IMG/VR virus record: IMGVR_UViG_3300013372_004526
Span: 1 to 39,327 of that record
Length of the DNA: 39,327 nucleotides
Direction: 5' to 3' (one strand)
Source of the DNA: a virus
Below the pieces are notes generated by a model. It did no database searches, was not told the origin of the DNA, and worked only from the letters and a program-made list of their open reading frames with translations. Each line of letters opens with the position of its first letter. The stretch's first letter is position 1. The translations under genes were made by a program, and so were the position numbers. Of the stretch, positions 18,124 through 26,732 are shown piece after piece.

Positions 18124-20597
18124 AATGTTAGATTTAATGTTAATGAAATTGTTTGCTCATTGTTTATTTTTATTAGATTTCGGTTTTGTACCTTTTGGTA
18201 ATAAATTGATGGTTGAGCAAATACATCACCTATTGCCAATTTTATTTCTCCTTTTGAAAGTTTATGTAAGAATGTAATGTCTAATACATCTCTACTATTT
18301 TCGAATATATCAGGATACCCCTGAAACCCTACAGATGATATTCTATCACCAACTCTATTATAAGTTAAATTAAGGGTGTTTTTCTTTTTATGTATGTTTA
18401 CTCCTCCGTTTAAAACATAGTTTGATTGACCCTGTAATTGTCTTTTGATACCATTAACTTCTACTTCTGAATTCATTACCGAAGCATTTGTATAAACATC
18501 AAACCAATCACTTATCTTTTTACGAACTTCAAATTCAATACCGTATAAGATTGCTGAATTAGGGTTTGTGTAAGTTAAAAGAAGATTTGAAGGAACTGAG
18601 CCGTCTGCAACAATTTGTTCAATTGGTTTAATGAAATTTTTACCAAATAAAGAAACCGAAATGTTTTCACCTGTCTTTGGGTACCATTCGTATTTAAGGT
18701 CTAAATTATATATGTCAGATTTTTCTAACTTTGAATTTCCCAATATTTGAGCATTTCTTACAAAATCATAATAAGCAAAATTAGCAACTTCTCTGAATTC
18801 AGGTCTTGCCAATGTTTTACTTACTGAGAATCTATACTTTGTTTTTTCTTCGTTGTATGAGAGATTTAACGAAGGTAAAAGGTCTAAATATTTTCTGTTA
18901 ACATTCACTTCCGTACCACTAAAATCTGCGGTTTGAACATTAAATAAATTATATTCACCTCTTATTCCACCATTTATTTTCCATTTACCAAATTCGTTTT
19001 CATACATCGAGTAAAGAGACCCCAAATCAAAATCGGCAGTATATCTGTCGGTGTTGTTTGTTATTTCATCCATCATGTCTGTTGATAGATAACGAAATAT
19101 TCTAGCGTTAAAACCTCTAAACCTTTTAATGTACCCACCACCAATTTTAATATTATTGAGTTCTTTATTTATGTTACCGTTAAATGAGTTTTCATCCATT
19201 ACACTCCAAAAACGATATGTGTCTCTCCACGCAGTTGCGTAAGGTTCGTTAACACCTAATGATTTTGTGATTGGATTAATCCTATAATCTGGTTGTTCTC
19301 TAAACGTATAATTGTATCCTAAATTAAAATTTAATGTTTTAATTTTACCGTCAAATTGAGAACTAATTACAACGTTGTTAATATGATTCGAAGACGTTGT
19401 TAAAACATTCTGAACGTTATCAAAATTATCGCCATTACGGTTTAGATATGAATCTTCAATTTGGTAGTTTACTAAAGTTTTCCAACTGTATCTATTTTCA
19501 CCCAAGTAAGTTAAATTAAACAAACTGTTTGTTGAAAATCTTTTTGTAAATAAAACATCTTTATAGTCATAAGCTAACTCTGTTGATGATTGATAATCTT
19601 TTCTTTCAATATTGTTTAGTGTATATGAATTTCTAATTGTAGAACTAAATAATGAATTCCATTTTCCATTTGCGTGACCAAATGATAATCCTCCATTTAA
19701 ATTAGGGGTTGATTTAGTCTGTTCAACTGATGGATTACCAATTAATTTAGTATACGCCCTTTTATCTCCGTTTGATGATATACGGTATCTATAAGTTGAA
19801 GGGAATGTGGAAGGGAAATCGGTAGCTTGAACTAACTTAAAATCTCTAAAGGTTGAAACCGAACCCCAACCACTTCCCAATGACAGATTAAAAAATTTAT
19901 CAGAAACTTCTTTTGTTGTTATTTGAACTAATCCCCCACTCCAATCACCAGGCAAATTCGCTGACGATGATTTAGCAACAATAATGTTGTCAATTAAAGA
20001 AGTTGGGATTATGTCAAAAGAAAACGCTCTTTTATCTGGTTCAGTTGACGGTAGTGGGGTTTTATTTAATAATGCAGAATTATAACGGTCTGCCAAACCT
20101 CTTACCAATACAAATTTATCGTTTTGGATGGTTACCCCACCAACTCTTTTAAGTGCGTCACCAACGTTTCTGTCAGGAGTTTTCTTAATAAATTCAATTG
20201 ATAGTCCATCGGATACGACATTATTATTTCGTATTGACCTAACAATTGATGCTTCGGTTACTTTTTGTGGGGCCGCCCTTACAACAACTTCTGACAACTG
20301 AGTTTCAGTTTCTTCAAATATTATATCAAAGGTTAAGTCAGACGTTACATTTAATTCTTTTGTGAATTCTTTATATCCAATGTATGACGCCTTTATTGTA
20401 TATAAACCAGATTTAAGGTTTAATTTATATTCCGCGTTTTCATTTGAAACTGTTGAATATGTGGCACCGTCTGAGTGTTTAAAACTTATATGTGAAAAAT
20501 ATATGTTTTCGGATTTTGATTTTGTTAAACCGTTTACGGTTATTTGTCCAATTGCTAATGTTGGAAGTAGCAATAAAAATAAAAGAAAATACTTCAT
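18120..20597 (-). CDS. TonB-dependent outer-membrane receptor
   Basis: 825 aa. Signal peptide 1-17 (MKYFLLFLLLLPTLAIG), a carboxypeptidase-regulatory-like β-sandwich (about 18-95, YTIKASYIGYKEFTKELNV), a plug domain (about 105-235: LSEVVVRAAPQK, DALKRVGGVTIQNDKFVLVRG, SANLPGDWSGGLVQI) and a long β-barrel of alternating strands to the end. This is the standard SusC-like/TBDT layout of Bacteroidota, full length and without stops. Host TonB-ExbBD would power uptake. Such a gene is very unusual in a phage. A recent gain from a host is plausible, but base composition looks like its neighbours. The lipoprotein gene follows by ATGA overlap. Confidence 0.9.
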   Translation of the reverse strand: MKYFLLFLLLLPTLAIGQITVNGLTKSKSENIYFSHISFKHSDGATYSTVSNENAEYKLNLKSGLYTIKASYIGYKEFTKELNVTSDLTFDIIFEETETQLSEVVVRAAPQKVTEASIVRSIRNNNVVSDGLSIEFIKKTPDRNVGDALKRVGGVTIQNDKFVLVRGLADRYNSALLNKTPLPSTEPDKRAFSFDIIPTSLIDNIIVAKSSSANLPGDWSGGLVQITTKEVSDKFFNLSLGSGWGSVSTFRDFKLVQATDFPSTFPSTYRYRISSNGDKRAYTKLIGNPSVEQTKSTPNLNGGLSFGHANGKWNSLFSSTIRNSYTLNNIERKDYQSSTELAYDYKDVLFTKRFSTNSLFNLTYLGENRYSWKTLVNYQIEDSYLNRNGDNFDNVQNVLTTSSNHINNVVISSQFDGKIKTLNFNLGYNYTFREQPDYRINPITKSLGVNEPYATAWRDTYRFWSVMDENSFNGNINKELNNIKIGGGYIKRFRGFNARIFRYLSTDMMDEITNNTDRYTADFDLGSLYSMYENEFGKWKINGGIRGEYNLFNVQTADFSGTEVNVNRKYLDLLPSLNLSYNEEKTKYRFSVSKTLARPEFREVANFAYYDFVRNAQILGNSKLEKSDIYNLDLKYEWYPKTGENISVSLFGKNFIKPIEQIVADGSVPSNLLLTYTNPNSAILYGIEFEVRKKISDWFDVYTNASVMNSEVEVNGIKRQLQGQSNYVLNGGVNIHKKKNTLNLTYNRVGDRISSVGFQGYPDIFENSRDVLDITFLHKLSKGEIKLAIGDVFAQPSIYYQKVQNRNLIKINNEQTISLTLNLTL

Positions 20598-20672
20598 AAA
20601 ATTATTTAAATTAGTTCCCCAATAACTATGAAAGTATGTCTGTAAGTGTATTAATAATGTATTATGAAATTA

Positions 20673-21065
20673 TTAAATGTTGGTTGTGTGCTCCTTTAAA
20701 TAATCACACTCGTATTCTCTACAGGTTTTAGGACGTATGTCGTATACAGAACACGCCTTAATTTTTGTGTTATAAAAAATACATGGGAATCTTGGGTTGT
20801 AAAAATCAACTCGAAGTGCGGGATAGCTATTTGGATTTTGCCAAGTTGATTTGTTTGGGAATAAAATTTTTCCCTCTTCGTAATCAACAAACACTTCATT
20901 ATAGGAAACTTCTCTACCAAATTTATTAGATAGAGAGTCAATAAATTCTTGGGTGTCGTGATGAGAACCTATGATATAATCACGGTCCTCTATGGTGCAA
21001 CAACTTCCGTGGTACCCTGGTACCCCGAAACACTTGTTGCTACATATATTACAATCTACTCCCAT
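20673..21065 (-). CDS. YkgJ-family cysteine-cluster protein
   Basis: A 130-aa protein with the metal-binding cysteine pattern of the YkgJ/CxxCxxCC family (zinc- or iron-chelating): CNICSNKC at 5-12, SCC at 21-23, and a C-terminal cluster FPCIFYNTKIKACSVYDIRP followed by KTCREYEC. Eight or more conserved cysteines fit a metal site or Fe-S cluster. The biochemical role of the family is not settled. Its ATG lies 12 nt downstream of the 3' end of the tmRNA on the same strand, so it may be read through from the tmRNA promoter. The 75 nt between it and the TonB receptor start hold no gene. Confidence 0.85.
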   Translation of the reverse strand: MGVDCNICSNKCFGVPGYHGSCCTIEDRDYIIGSHHDTQEFIDSLSNKFGREVSYNEVFVDYEEGKILFPNKSTWQNPNSYPALRVDFYNPRFPCIFYNTKIKACSVYDIRPKTCREYECDYLKEHTTNI

Positions 21066-21076
21066 AAAATTTAAAT

Positions 21077-21499
21077 TGGTGGAGATGGCGGGAGTCGAAC
21101 CCGCGTCTTGCTCACTTTGACAATAAATGACTACACGTTTAGTACAACGTTGTTTCTCAACGTTCCGAAATATTAAGTTTGATGTATGTGGGAACCAAAC
21201 TTACAAACAACCTGGTCTCAGAATTATTTTAAACGAGCTCTGACCTGTGACCCGTATATTGGACTTCTGTTCCTAGGTTAACGTCCTAATCGACCCGAGG
21301 TTACACCAACTTGGTTGGAGTAACGGTTGTGACTACCTCTTAGGCAGCTACAACAGAAGCTTCTCTAGTTAAACCTAAAGTCGCCATCTTAGCAAAAGTA
21401 TTGCCAGCTAATTGTCTTCACCATAGATTAAAGTCATAGATGAATTCTGACTACGTGCCACTTATCCCCAACAATGCCAATCGATACCATTTCATCCCC
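21077..21499 (-). ncRNA. ssrA: tmRNA (transfer-messenger RNA)
   Basis: A 423-nt one-piece tmRNA. The tRNA-like domain is formed by GGGGATG (21499-21493) and CATCTCC (21087-21081) with the G3-U70 alanine identity pair, the T-arm GCGGG-TTCGACT-CCCGC, discriminator A and an encoded CCA (21079-21077). After UAGCU the resume codon GGC opens a tag of 21 residues, GNTFAKMATL followed by GLTREASVVAA, ending at TAA (21342-21340). The tag is longer than the usual 8-15 residues but ends with the protease-signal-like VAA. tmRNA with SmpB frees stalled ribosomes and marks the product for Clp degradation. No SmpB gene is visible in this window. Confidence 0.95.
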
Positions 21500-21572
21500 A
21501 TATTTTCAAAGAACATTACAAAGGTAAGTATAAATATGTTTAAATCCAAGTGGAAGTTGTATTTATATTCAT

Positions 21573-22505
21573 ATGGCGGTATTAGACACATTCATTGCTT
21601 TAAGGAACTACGTTAGAGGTAAGATAAATGCTTACGAACTTGAAGACGCGGACGAGTTATTCACTGAAGTAAGGGAAGATAGACAGAACAGAGGTCAAAG
21701 TAAGATTAACGTTGAGTTTAAAAACGAGGAAAAGTTTTTAGAGGTAATGGGACTTAGTGATGATGACAGTTGGTTCTATCGTGTAATCAATTCTCCATAT
21801 AGTGATTACGAATTTATGGATTGGCATTCTGCTAAAGAAGATTTTGAGAATGGTTGGGGACTATATTATAATTTGAATGATGATAATAAAGAAAAACTCG
21901 CACAAATATCAAAGATAATTCTACCAATTAAAGTAGATTTTGATAACGAACAATTTAGAAACCAACTTTCAGAAAAACTATTAACTAACTTTAGACATGA
22001 AACGGAAGATATAATTTCAGATTATCAATCAGAAAGAAATAGTGAGGCTCGGACAAGTGCTAGAGACTCGGTTAATAAAGAATTCGATGAATTCTTGGAC
22101 CAACTTGGATTTGAATCTTATGGTGACGGATTCAGAACCACGGTTGCTAACCTGATGATGTTGTATTTAAAAGAAAATAAAATACACTTATCTCTTGAAG
22201 ATTTGATTGATGATATAATACGAAACGTAACATCTCCAGGAGGTTGGGCCGATGACACGTATCAATATATGAACGACGATAATTTTGACACAGAAAGTTT
22301 CAATAATTATACTTCGAGAAAATTAGATGATATTTTAGAAAAATTGGAAGATGGTCCAGGAGAAGACGGAGTTACTGTTCACGACTTTACTGAAATGACT
22401 GATAGAATCACTAAAAAATTTGAACAAGACAATTTTATAATCTACCTAAAGACCCAAAAAAAGAAACCAGATTCAAAATCGAAGGATTTGAATACCCTGG
22501 TATGA
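21573..22505 (+). CDS. Unassigned protein with a likely -1 frameshift extension to 22618
   Basis: Frame 0 gives 310 aa (MAVLDTFIALRNYVRGKINA..), acidic and helical, no recognised family. At 22457-22463 the codons CAA-AAA-AAG contain the heptamer A AAA AAG, the dnaX slippery site, in the correct frame. Seven nt further a 7-bp stem ATTCAAA/TTTGAAT (22471-22477/22487-22493) forms, flanked by CCAG/CTGG. Shifting back one base reads ETRFKIEGFEYPGMKVVVIL and on to a stop at 22616-22618, giving 348 aa. The extension looks like true protein. A sequencing or natural indel is the alternative: the -1 frame just upstream also reads sensibly (NFYNLPKDPKK). Confidence 0.75.
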   Translation: MAVLDTFIALRNYVRGKINAYELEDADELFTEVREDRQNRGQSKINVEFKNEEKFLEVMGLSDDDSWFYRVINSPYSDYEFMDWHSAKEDFENGWGLYYNLNDDNKEKLAQISKIILPIKVDFDNEQFRNQLSEKLLTNFRHETEDIISDYQSERNSEARTSARDSVNKEFDEFLDQLGFESYGDGFRTTVANLMMLYLKENKIHLSLEDLIDDIIRNVTSPGGWADDTYQYMNDDNFDTESFNNYTSRKLDDILEKLEDGPGEDGVTVHDFTEMTDRITKKFEQDNFIIYLKTQKKKPDSKSKDLNTLV

Positions 22506-22602
22506 AAGTAGTGGTAATACTACAAAAAGGATTCCAACAGAAAAAAGTTAAATTGTCTGAGGATAATTTTTATAATTTATTATATCAACCAACATTATTT
22601 AA

Positions 22603-22634
22603 TTTGGATGAAATATAAATTATTCTTATCTTTG
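22603..22634 (+). promoter_or_regulatory. Promoter with ATG 4 nt downstream
   Basis: TTTG (22603-22606), 20 nt, TATCTTTG (22627-22634), then the M20 gene's ATG after 4 nt. It overlaps the end of the frameshifted reading frame. Confidence 0.8.
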
Positions 22635-22638
22635 TGCT

Positions 22639-23484
22639 ATGACAGAAAAAATAGCACTTCTAAAAGAAGTTTTAAGTGTACCCACAAAAACCTATCAAGA
22701 ACACCAAATGGTGGAATTCTTGGTTAATTGGTTGACTGAAAACAATATAGACCATTATGTTGATGACAAAATGAATGTCTATGCAACAAAACAAGAAAAT
22801 TCAGAACTACCTGAAGATTTTTATTTCCCGTGTGTAATTTCTCACACAGACACCGTTCACAATATTGATACAATTAACATCAAAGAAATGATGTTACCAA
22901 ACGCACAAGACGTGTTAAAACCATCCCTCAAAGCCTATAACAATGAGGGGAAACCAACTGGTATTGGTGGTGATGACAAATGTGGTGTATTTGCTTGTTT
23001 AACATTATTAAAAGAATTACCATATCTAAAAGCAGCATTTTTTGTATCTGAAGAAACAGGATGTCATGGCTCAAGAGTTGCCGACCCAAAGTTTTTTGAA
23101 AATGTTGGATACGGAATCCAATTTGATGCCCCTGAAAACTGGATGATTACTGAAAAATGTTTTGGTCAAGTTTTGTTTGATAGAGATTCAGACTTCTTCC
23201 AAAAAATTGATAAAGTCCTAACCGAAGGAATGGTTAATGAAGATATGAGATACATGGTTCACCCATATACTGACGTTTATGCCTTAAGAGGTAAATTTGA
23301 CTTCTCTTGTATTAACTTCTCGATTGGGTATTATGATTATCACACTCCAAATGAATATGTCGTTATTGATGACGTGTTCAATGGGATTGAAATGGGTAGA
23401 AAAATGATTCAGGATTTGGGACACACCCTACACTTTAAAGAAGCAAAACAATACAGTTATAACAATAGAGATTTGTTATTCTAA
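22639..23484 (+). CDS. M20-type di-zinc peptidase
   Basis: 281 aa with all co-catalytic zinc motifs of the M20/M28/M42 clan: SHTDTVH (H69, catalytic D71), GIGGDDKCG (D112), VSEETGCHGS (general base E138, E139), QFDAPE (D163) and YDYHTPNEY (H235). The order and the GGDDKCG block most resemble PepT-like tripeptidases; the usual lid domain is short. No signal peptide, so cytoplasmic. Peptidases of this clan trim short peptides such as Clp products. The mRNA is probably leaderless from the box at 22627. It converges on the HExxH gene with no gap. Confidence 0.88.
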   Translation: MTEKIALLKEVLSVPTKTYQEHQMVEFLVNWLTENNIDHYVDDKMNVYATKQENSELPEDFYFPCVISHTDTVHNIDTINIKEMMLPNAQDVLKPSLKAYNNEGKPTGIGGDDKCGVFACLTLLKELPYLKAAFFVSEETGCHGSRVADPKFFENVGYGIQFDAPENWMITEKCFGQVLFDRDSDFFQKIDKVLTEGMVNEDMRYMVHPYTDVYALRGKFDFSCINFSIGYYDYHTPNEYVVIDDVFNGIEMGRKMIQDLGHTLHFKEAKQYSYNNRDLLF

Positions 23485-24093
23485 TTAGATAAAATTTTCT
23501 AACTTATCTATAAACCTTTTAACCATCGGGTGGTCTTGTATGTCTTCATACTCGGCCCCCGATTTTTTTAGGTGTTGAATTGTTGACACAATTGACCTCA
23601 AAGACATCTCAACTGATTTTGACATAGAAGGATATTGTTCAATATAATAAGATAGTCCGAATTGACCTTTTGCAAACCAAATGGGTATGTTTAATTTAAT
23701 AACTAATTTAGCAATCATATTTTTTGCAAACTGGTCGGCATCCAACTCCATTTCCCAATATTGCTGATATAATTTTTCAAAATCTTCTAAATCGTAATCA
23801 GTAAGTGGGTTATCCATTTTTATATCCCTAACTTGTTGTTCGTGCCGAATTTCATGAAATATGGTGTATAAAAAATCACCGATAGTTCTCATGTTTGCTG
23901 GTGAGCAAATAATTACTTGGTCTCTTGTTCTAACCCCACTAAAACCAGTACCACACGAATTTAAAAACTTAACTGTAATGTTGTGTTTTTTAATATAGTT
24001 AACAACAAATTTTTCAATAACGTCAACCTTGGACTTTAATTCGTCTGGGAAACTTTGTCTAAAATGGTCTAATAGTTTTGAAAAATTACTCAT
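23485..24093 (-). CDS. HExxH zinc metallopeptidase-like protein
   Basis: A 202-aa protein with a zincin helix IFHEIRHEQQ (H80, E81, H84) and a downstream glutamate region WEMELDADQFA (E116/D118) in the spacing used by M78/SprT-like enzymes for the third ligand. The N-terminus is helical with a β segment (VKFLNSCGTGFSG). No signal peptide. Most likely a cytosolic metallopeptidase; the substrate is unknown. It follows ClpC on the same strand after a terminator, with GTATTTATAATC just before its ATG that may act as its promoter. Confidence 0.82.
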   Translation of the reverse strand: MSNFSKLLDHFRQSFPDELKSKVDVIEKFVVNYIKKHNITVKFLNSCGTGFSGVRTRDQVIICSPANMRTIGDFLYTIFHEIRHEQQVRDIKMDNPLTDYDLEDFEKLYQQYWEMELDADQFAKNMIAKLVIKLNIPIWFAKGQFGLSYYIEQYPSMSKSVEMSLRSIVSTIQHLKKSGAEYEDIQDHPMVKRFIDKLENFI

Positions 24094-24110
24094 GATTATA
24101 AATACAAAAA

Positions 24111-24131
24111 AAGGGGGAATAATCCCCCTTC
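24111..24131 (-). terminator. Terminator of the clpC gene
   Basis: On the minus strand AGGGGGAT/ATTCCCCC followed by a T run, 4 nt after the clpC stop and before the HExxH gene. Confidence 0.85.
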
Positions 24132-24134
24132 TTA

Positions 24135-26150
24135 TTATCGTCCTTTTTTAACGACCTTTACCGTTTCGTCCTCAACCTTAATCACGTAAGATTTACCTTC
24201 CACAATTTTGTCGGTTAGAACTTCTTCGGATAGTAAGTCCTCCACTTTGTCTTGGATTGCTCTTTTCATAGGTCTTGCCCCATAACTTTCATCATATCCA
24301 ATTTTTGCAATGTACTCAACTAAACTATCGTCATAATTAATCTTGTACTTCATATCTTCAAGACGTTTCATCAATTTTTTAAGTTCGATATCCGTAATCT
24401 TTTTGATATCTTCTTGAGAAAGTGAGTTGAAAACAATAGTATCGTCAATACGGTTGATAAACTCAGGAGAGAAGAAGTTCTTCATCTCTTTCATCAAAAT
24501 GTCTTTTTTCGCCTCTTCATTACTGTAAGAGTTTGTACCGAATCCAATACCCGTTCCAAAGTCCTGTAATTTTTTAACCCCAAGGTTTGAGGTTAAGATA
24601 ATTAAGGTATTTTTGAAGTTAATCTTTCTACCTAAACTATCTGTAACGTGACCATCGTCCAAGATTTGAAGTAATACAGTGAATACATCTTTGTGAGCCT
24701 TTTCAACCTCATCAAATAAAATTACTGAATATGGTTTGTTTTTAACTTTTTCAGTTAACAATCCACCTTCTTCGTATCCAACATAACCTGGAGGGGCTCC
24801 AACCAATTTAGATACGGTGTGTTTCTCTTGGTACTCGGACATATCCACACGAATTAATGAATCTTCGCTACCAAACATTTCCTTAGCCAATTGTTTTGCC
24901 AAGTGAGTTTTACCAACACCTGTTGAACCAAGGAACACAAATGAACCAATCGGACGGTTCGGGTCTTTAATACCCAATCTATTTCTTTTGATAGATTTAG
25001 CCACTTTAATAACAGCGGCGTCCTGACCGATTACGGTACCAACAATGTGTTTATCCAAGTTCAACAAAGCTTTGGTATCATCAACAGACATTTTGTTTAC
25101 AGGAATTTTGGTCATGTTTGAAACAACATCGTACACATCCTCTAATGTAACTTTTTGTTTGTCTTTTGACATCTGTTCTTCAAACTTACGTTTTTCGTCC
25201 TCCAATTTATCCAACACCTTTTTCTCTTTGTCTCTTAACTGAGCCGCTTGTTCGTAGTTTTGTTTCTTAACAACATCAATTTTTTGTTGTTTGATTTCAG
25301 CCGCTTTACGTTTTAACTCTTCAACAACTTCAGGAACTTTAAGTTCTGTTTGCATACGAGCTCCAACTTCATCTAAGATGTCAAACGCTTTATCAGGGAA
25401 CTCACGGTCCGTGATATAACGGTCTGCTAACTTAACACAAGTTTCAATAACCTCGTCAGAATATGTGACTTTATGATAAGACTCATATTTGTCGCGAACG
25501 TTTTTCAAGATTTGAATTGTCTCAACAACAGTTGAAGGTTCAACCACAACTTTTTGAAACCTACGTTCTAACGCTCCGTCTTTTTCAATATTCTTACGGA
25601 ACTCATCCAATGTGGTGGCACCAATTACTTGGACTTCGCCACGAGCAAGTGCGGGTTTAAAAATGTTTGAACCATCCATAGAACCTGCAGAATTACCAGA
25701 ACCTACAAGGGTATGGATTTCATCAATGAATACAATGATGTTAGGATTTGCTTGAAGTTCTTCGATGATTACTTTCATTCTCTCTTCAAATTGTCCACGG
25801 TATTTTGTACCAGCGACAACAGAAGTTAAGTCAAGATTGACTAAACGTTTATCCAAAAGATTACGTGGACATTCACCACTAACAATCTTCATCGCCAAAC
25901 CTTCCACAATTGCGGTCTTACCACAACCAGGTTCACCAACGATAATTGGGTTGTTCTTTTTTCTACGAGATAAAATTTGAGCTATTCTCAAAATCTCTCT
26001 ATCACGTCCAATGACAGGGTCCAATTTACCTTCCTCAGCAAGTTTATTCAAATCTCGACTGAAGTTGTCTAACACAGGAGTCGTACTGTCGCCAGTCGAT
26101 TTCTGTTTCTTACTCATCATTTTGTCGTCATCGTCCATTAAGTCGTTCAT
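24135..26150 (-). CDS. clpC: ClpC-type AAA+ unfoldase lacking the N-domain
   Basis: 671 aa with two complete AAA+ modules: Walker A GEPGCGKT (72-79) and GSTGVGKT (408-415), Walker B IVFIDE (139-144) and VILFDE (476-481), sensor/arginine motifs ALERRF and FINRID. Between them is the ClpC-specific UVR/M domain (about 285-320, KKQNYEQAAQLRDKEKK). The ClpP-docking loop is kept: GTGIGFGT with IGF at 535-537. Missing is the ~145-aa double Clp-N repeat; instead the protein starts with an acidic tail MNDLMDDDDKMMSKK. It should unfold substrates for host ClpP but recruit them through other contacts, perhaps the UVR protein encoded divergently at 26321. Confidence 0.96.
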   Translation of the reverse strand: MNDLMDDDDKMMSKKQKSTGDSTTPVLDNFSRDLNKLAEEGKLDPVIGRDREILRIAQILSRRKKNNPIIVGEPGCGKTAIVEGLAMKIVSGECPRNLLDKRLVNLDLTSVVAGTKYRGQFEERMKVIIEELQANPNIIVFIDEIHTLVGSGNSAGSMDGSNIFKPALARGEVQVIGATTLDEFRKNIEKDGALERRFQKVVVEPSTVVETIQILKNVRDKYESYHKVTYSDEVIETCVKLADRYITDREFPDKAFDILDEVGARMQTELKVPEVVEELKRKAAEIKQQKIDVVKKQNYEQAAQLRDKEKKVLDKLEDEKRKFEEQMSKDKQKVTLEDVYDVVSNMTKIPVNKMSVDDTKALLNLDKHIVGTVIGQDAAVIKVAKSIKRNRLGIKDPNRPIGSFVFLGSTGVGKTHLAKQLAKEMFGSEDSLIRVDMSEYQEKHTVSKLVGAPPGYVGYEEGGLLTEKVKNKPYSVILFDEVEKAHKDVFTVLLQILDDGHVTDSLGRKINFKNTLIILTSNLGVKKLQDFGTGIGFGTNSYSNEEAKKDILMKEMKNFFSPEFINRIDDTIVFNSLSQEDIKKITDIELKKLMKRLEDMKYKINYDDSLVEYIAKIGYDESYGARPMKRAIQDKVEDLLSEEVLTDKIVEGKSYVIKVEDETVKVVKKGR

Positions 26151-26212
26151 ATGTTTCTAATTTTTTACAAAGTAATATCAAATATTGGACTTCTCCAAAT
26201 CTTTTGACAAAT

Positions 26213-26280
26213 TGTCAGGTTATAATTATTTTACCTGACATCTTGACATTAAGATTCAGTTGGTATATTATTTGAATACC
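26213..26280. promoter_or_regulatory. Inverted repeats between clpC and the UVR gene
   Basis: TGTCAGGT (26213-26220)/ACCTGACA (26233-26240), 8 bp with a 12-nt AT-rich spacer, and GGTAT (26262-26266)/ATACC (26276-26280). They lie in the 170-nt divergent region. They look like operators for a dimeric regulator; they match neither CtsR nor CIRCE sites. Nothing else is seen in this stretch. Confidence 0.45.
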
Positions 26281-26320
26281 ACAAAGGTAATTAATAAATC
26301 TGAATTAAAAAAATAAAATT

Positions 26321-26701
26321 ATGTTTGGAAACAGAAAAAACTACAATGACATCTTTAGAGCGTTTGATGAAATGTTCTCTCATTTTGATTTAACCCAAGG
26401 GGAATGGAAATCGCAAAGTAGAGTATCTGATGATGGTACAATAAAAGTAACAACTTATTATAGAGGAGGAGACTCATCTAAAGAAACAGGAGGATTAGAA
26501 TCTTTAAAGTATCAACTTGAAAGAGCAATTGAGAACGAAGATTTTGAATCGGCAGTTAAACTTAGAGACCAAATCAAAGGCTTTGAAAAAAATCAAAAAT
26601 CTATTGAGAAACTTGAATTGGAATTAAAGAAGTCAATTGAAAACCAAGAGTTTGAAAAATCAATTGAGATTAGAGACCAAATTAAAAACTTGAAAAAGTA
26701 A
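26321..26701 (+). CDS. UVR-motif protein, possible ClpC adaptor (McsA-like)
   Basis: 126 aa. The C-terminal 75 residues hold two UVR motifs in tandem: LKYQLERAIENEDFESAVKL (then RDQIKGFE) and LELELKKSIENQEFEKSIEI (then RDQIKNL). UVR motifs occur in UvrB/UvrC, in ClpC and in the ClpC partner McsA. The N-terminal part (FRAFDEMFSHFDL, TIKVTTYYRGGD) has no known domain and no McsA zinc cysteines. Encoded divergently from a ClpC that has lost its substrate-binding N-domain, it is a good candidate for a substitute adaptor; that is inference. Confidence 0.8.
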   Translation: MFGNRKNYNDIFRAFDEMFSHFDLTQGEWKSQSRVSDDGTIKVTTYYRGGDSSKETGGLESLKYQLERAIENEDFESAVKLRDQIKGFEKNQKSIEKLELELKKSIENQEFEKSIEIRDQIKNLKK

Positions 26702-26708
26702 AATTAAA

Positions 26709-26732
26709 CCCTCGACATATCGGGGGTTTTTT
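26709..26732 (+). terminator. Rho-independent terminator
   Basis: CCCTCGA/TCGGGGG with loop CATA and a T tract, directly after the UVR gene; converges on the sulfotransferase gene. Confidence 0.85.

Noticed and set aside
16918-20597. Host chromosome contamination around the TonB operon
   Set aside because: Flanking genes on both sides are phage-like and composition is even; cannot be fully excluded without reads.
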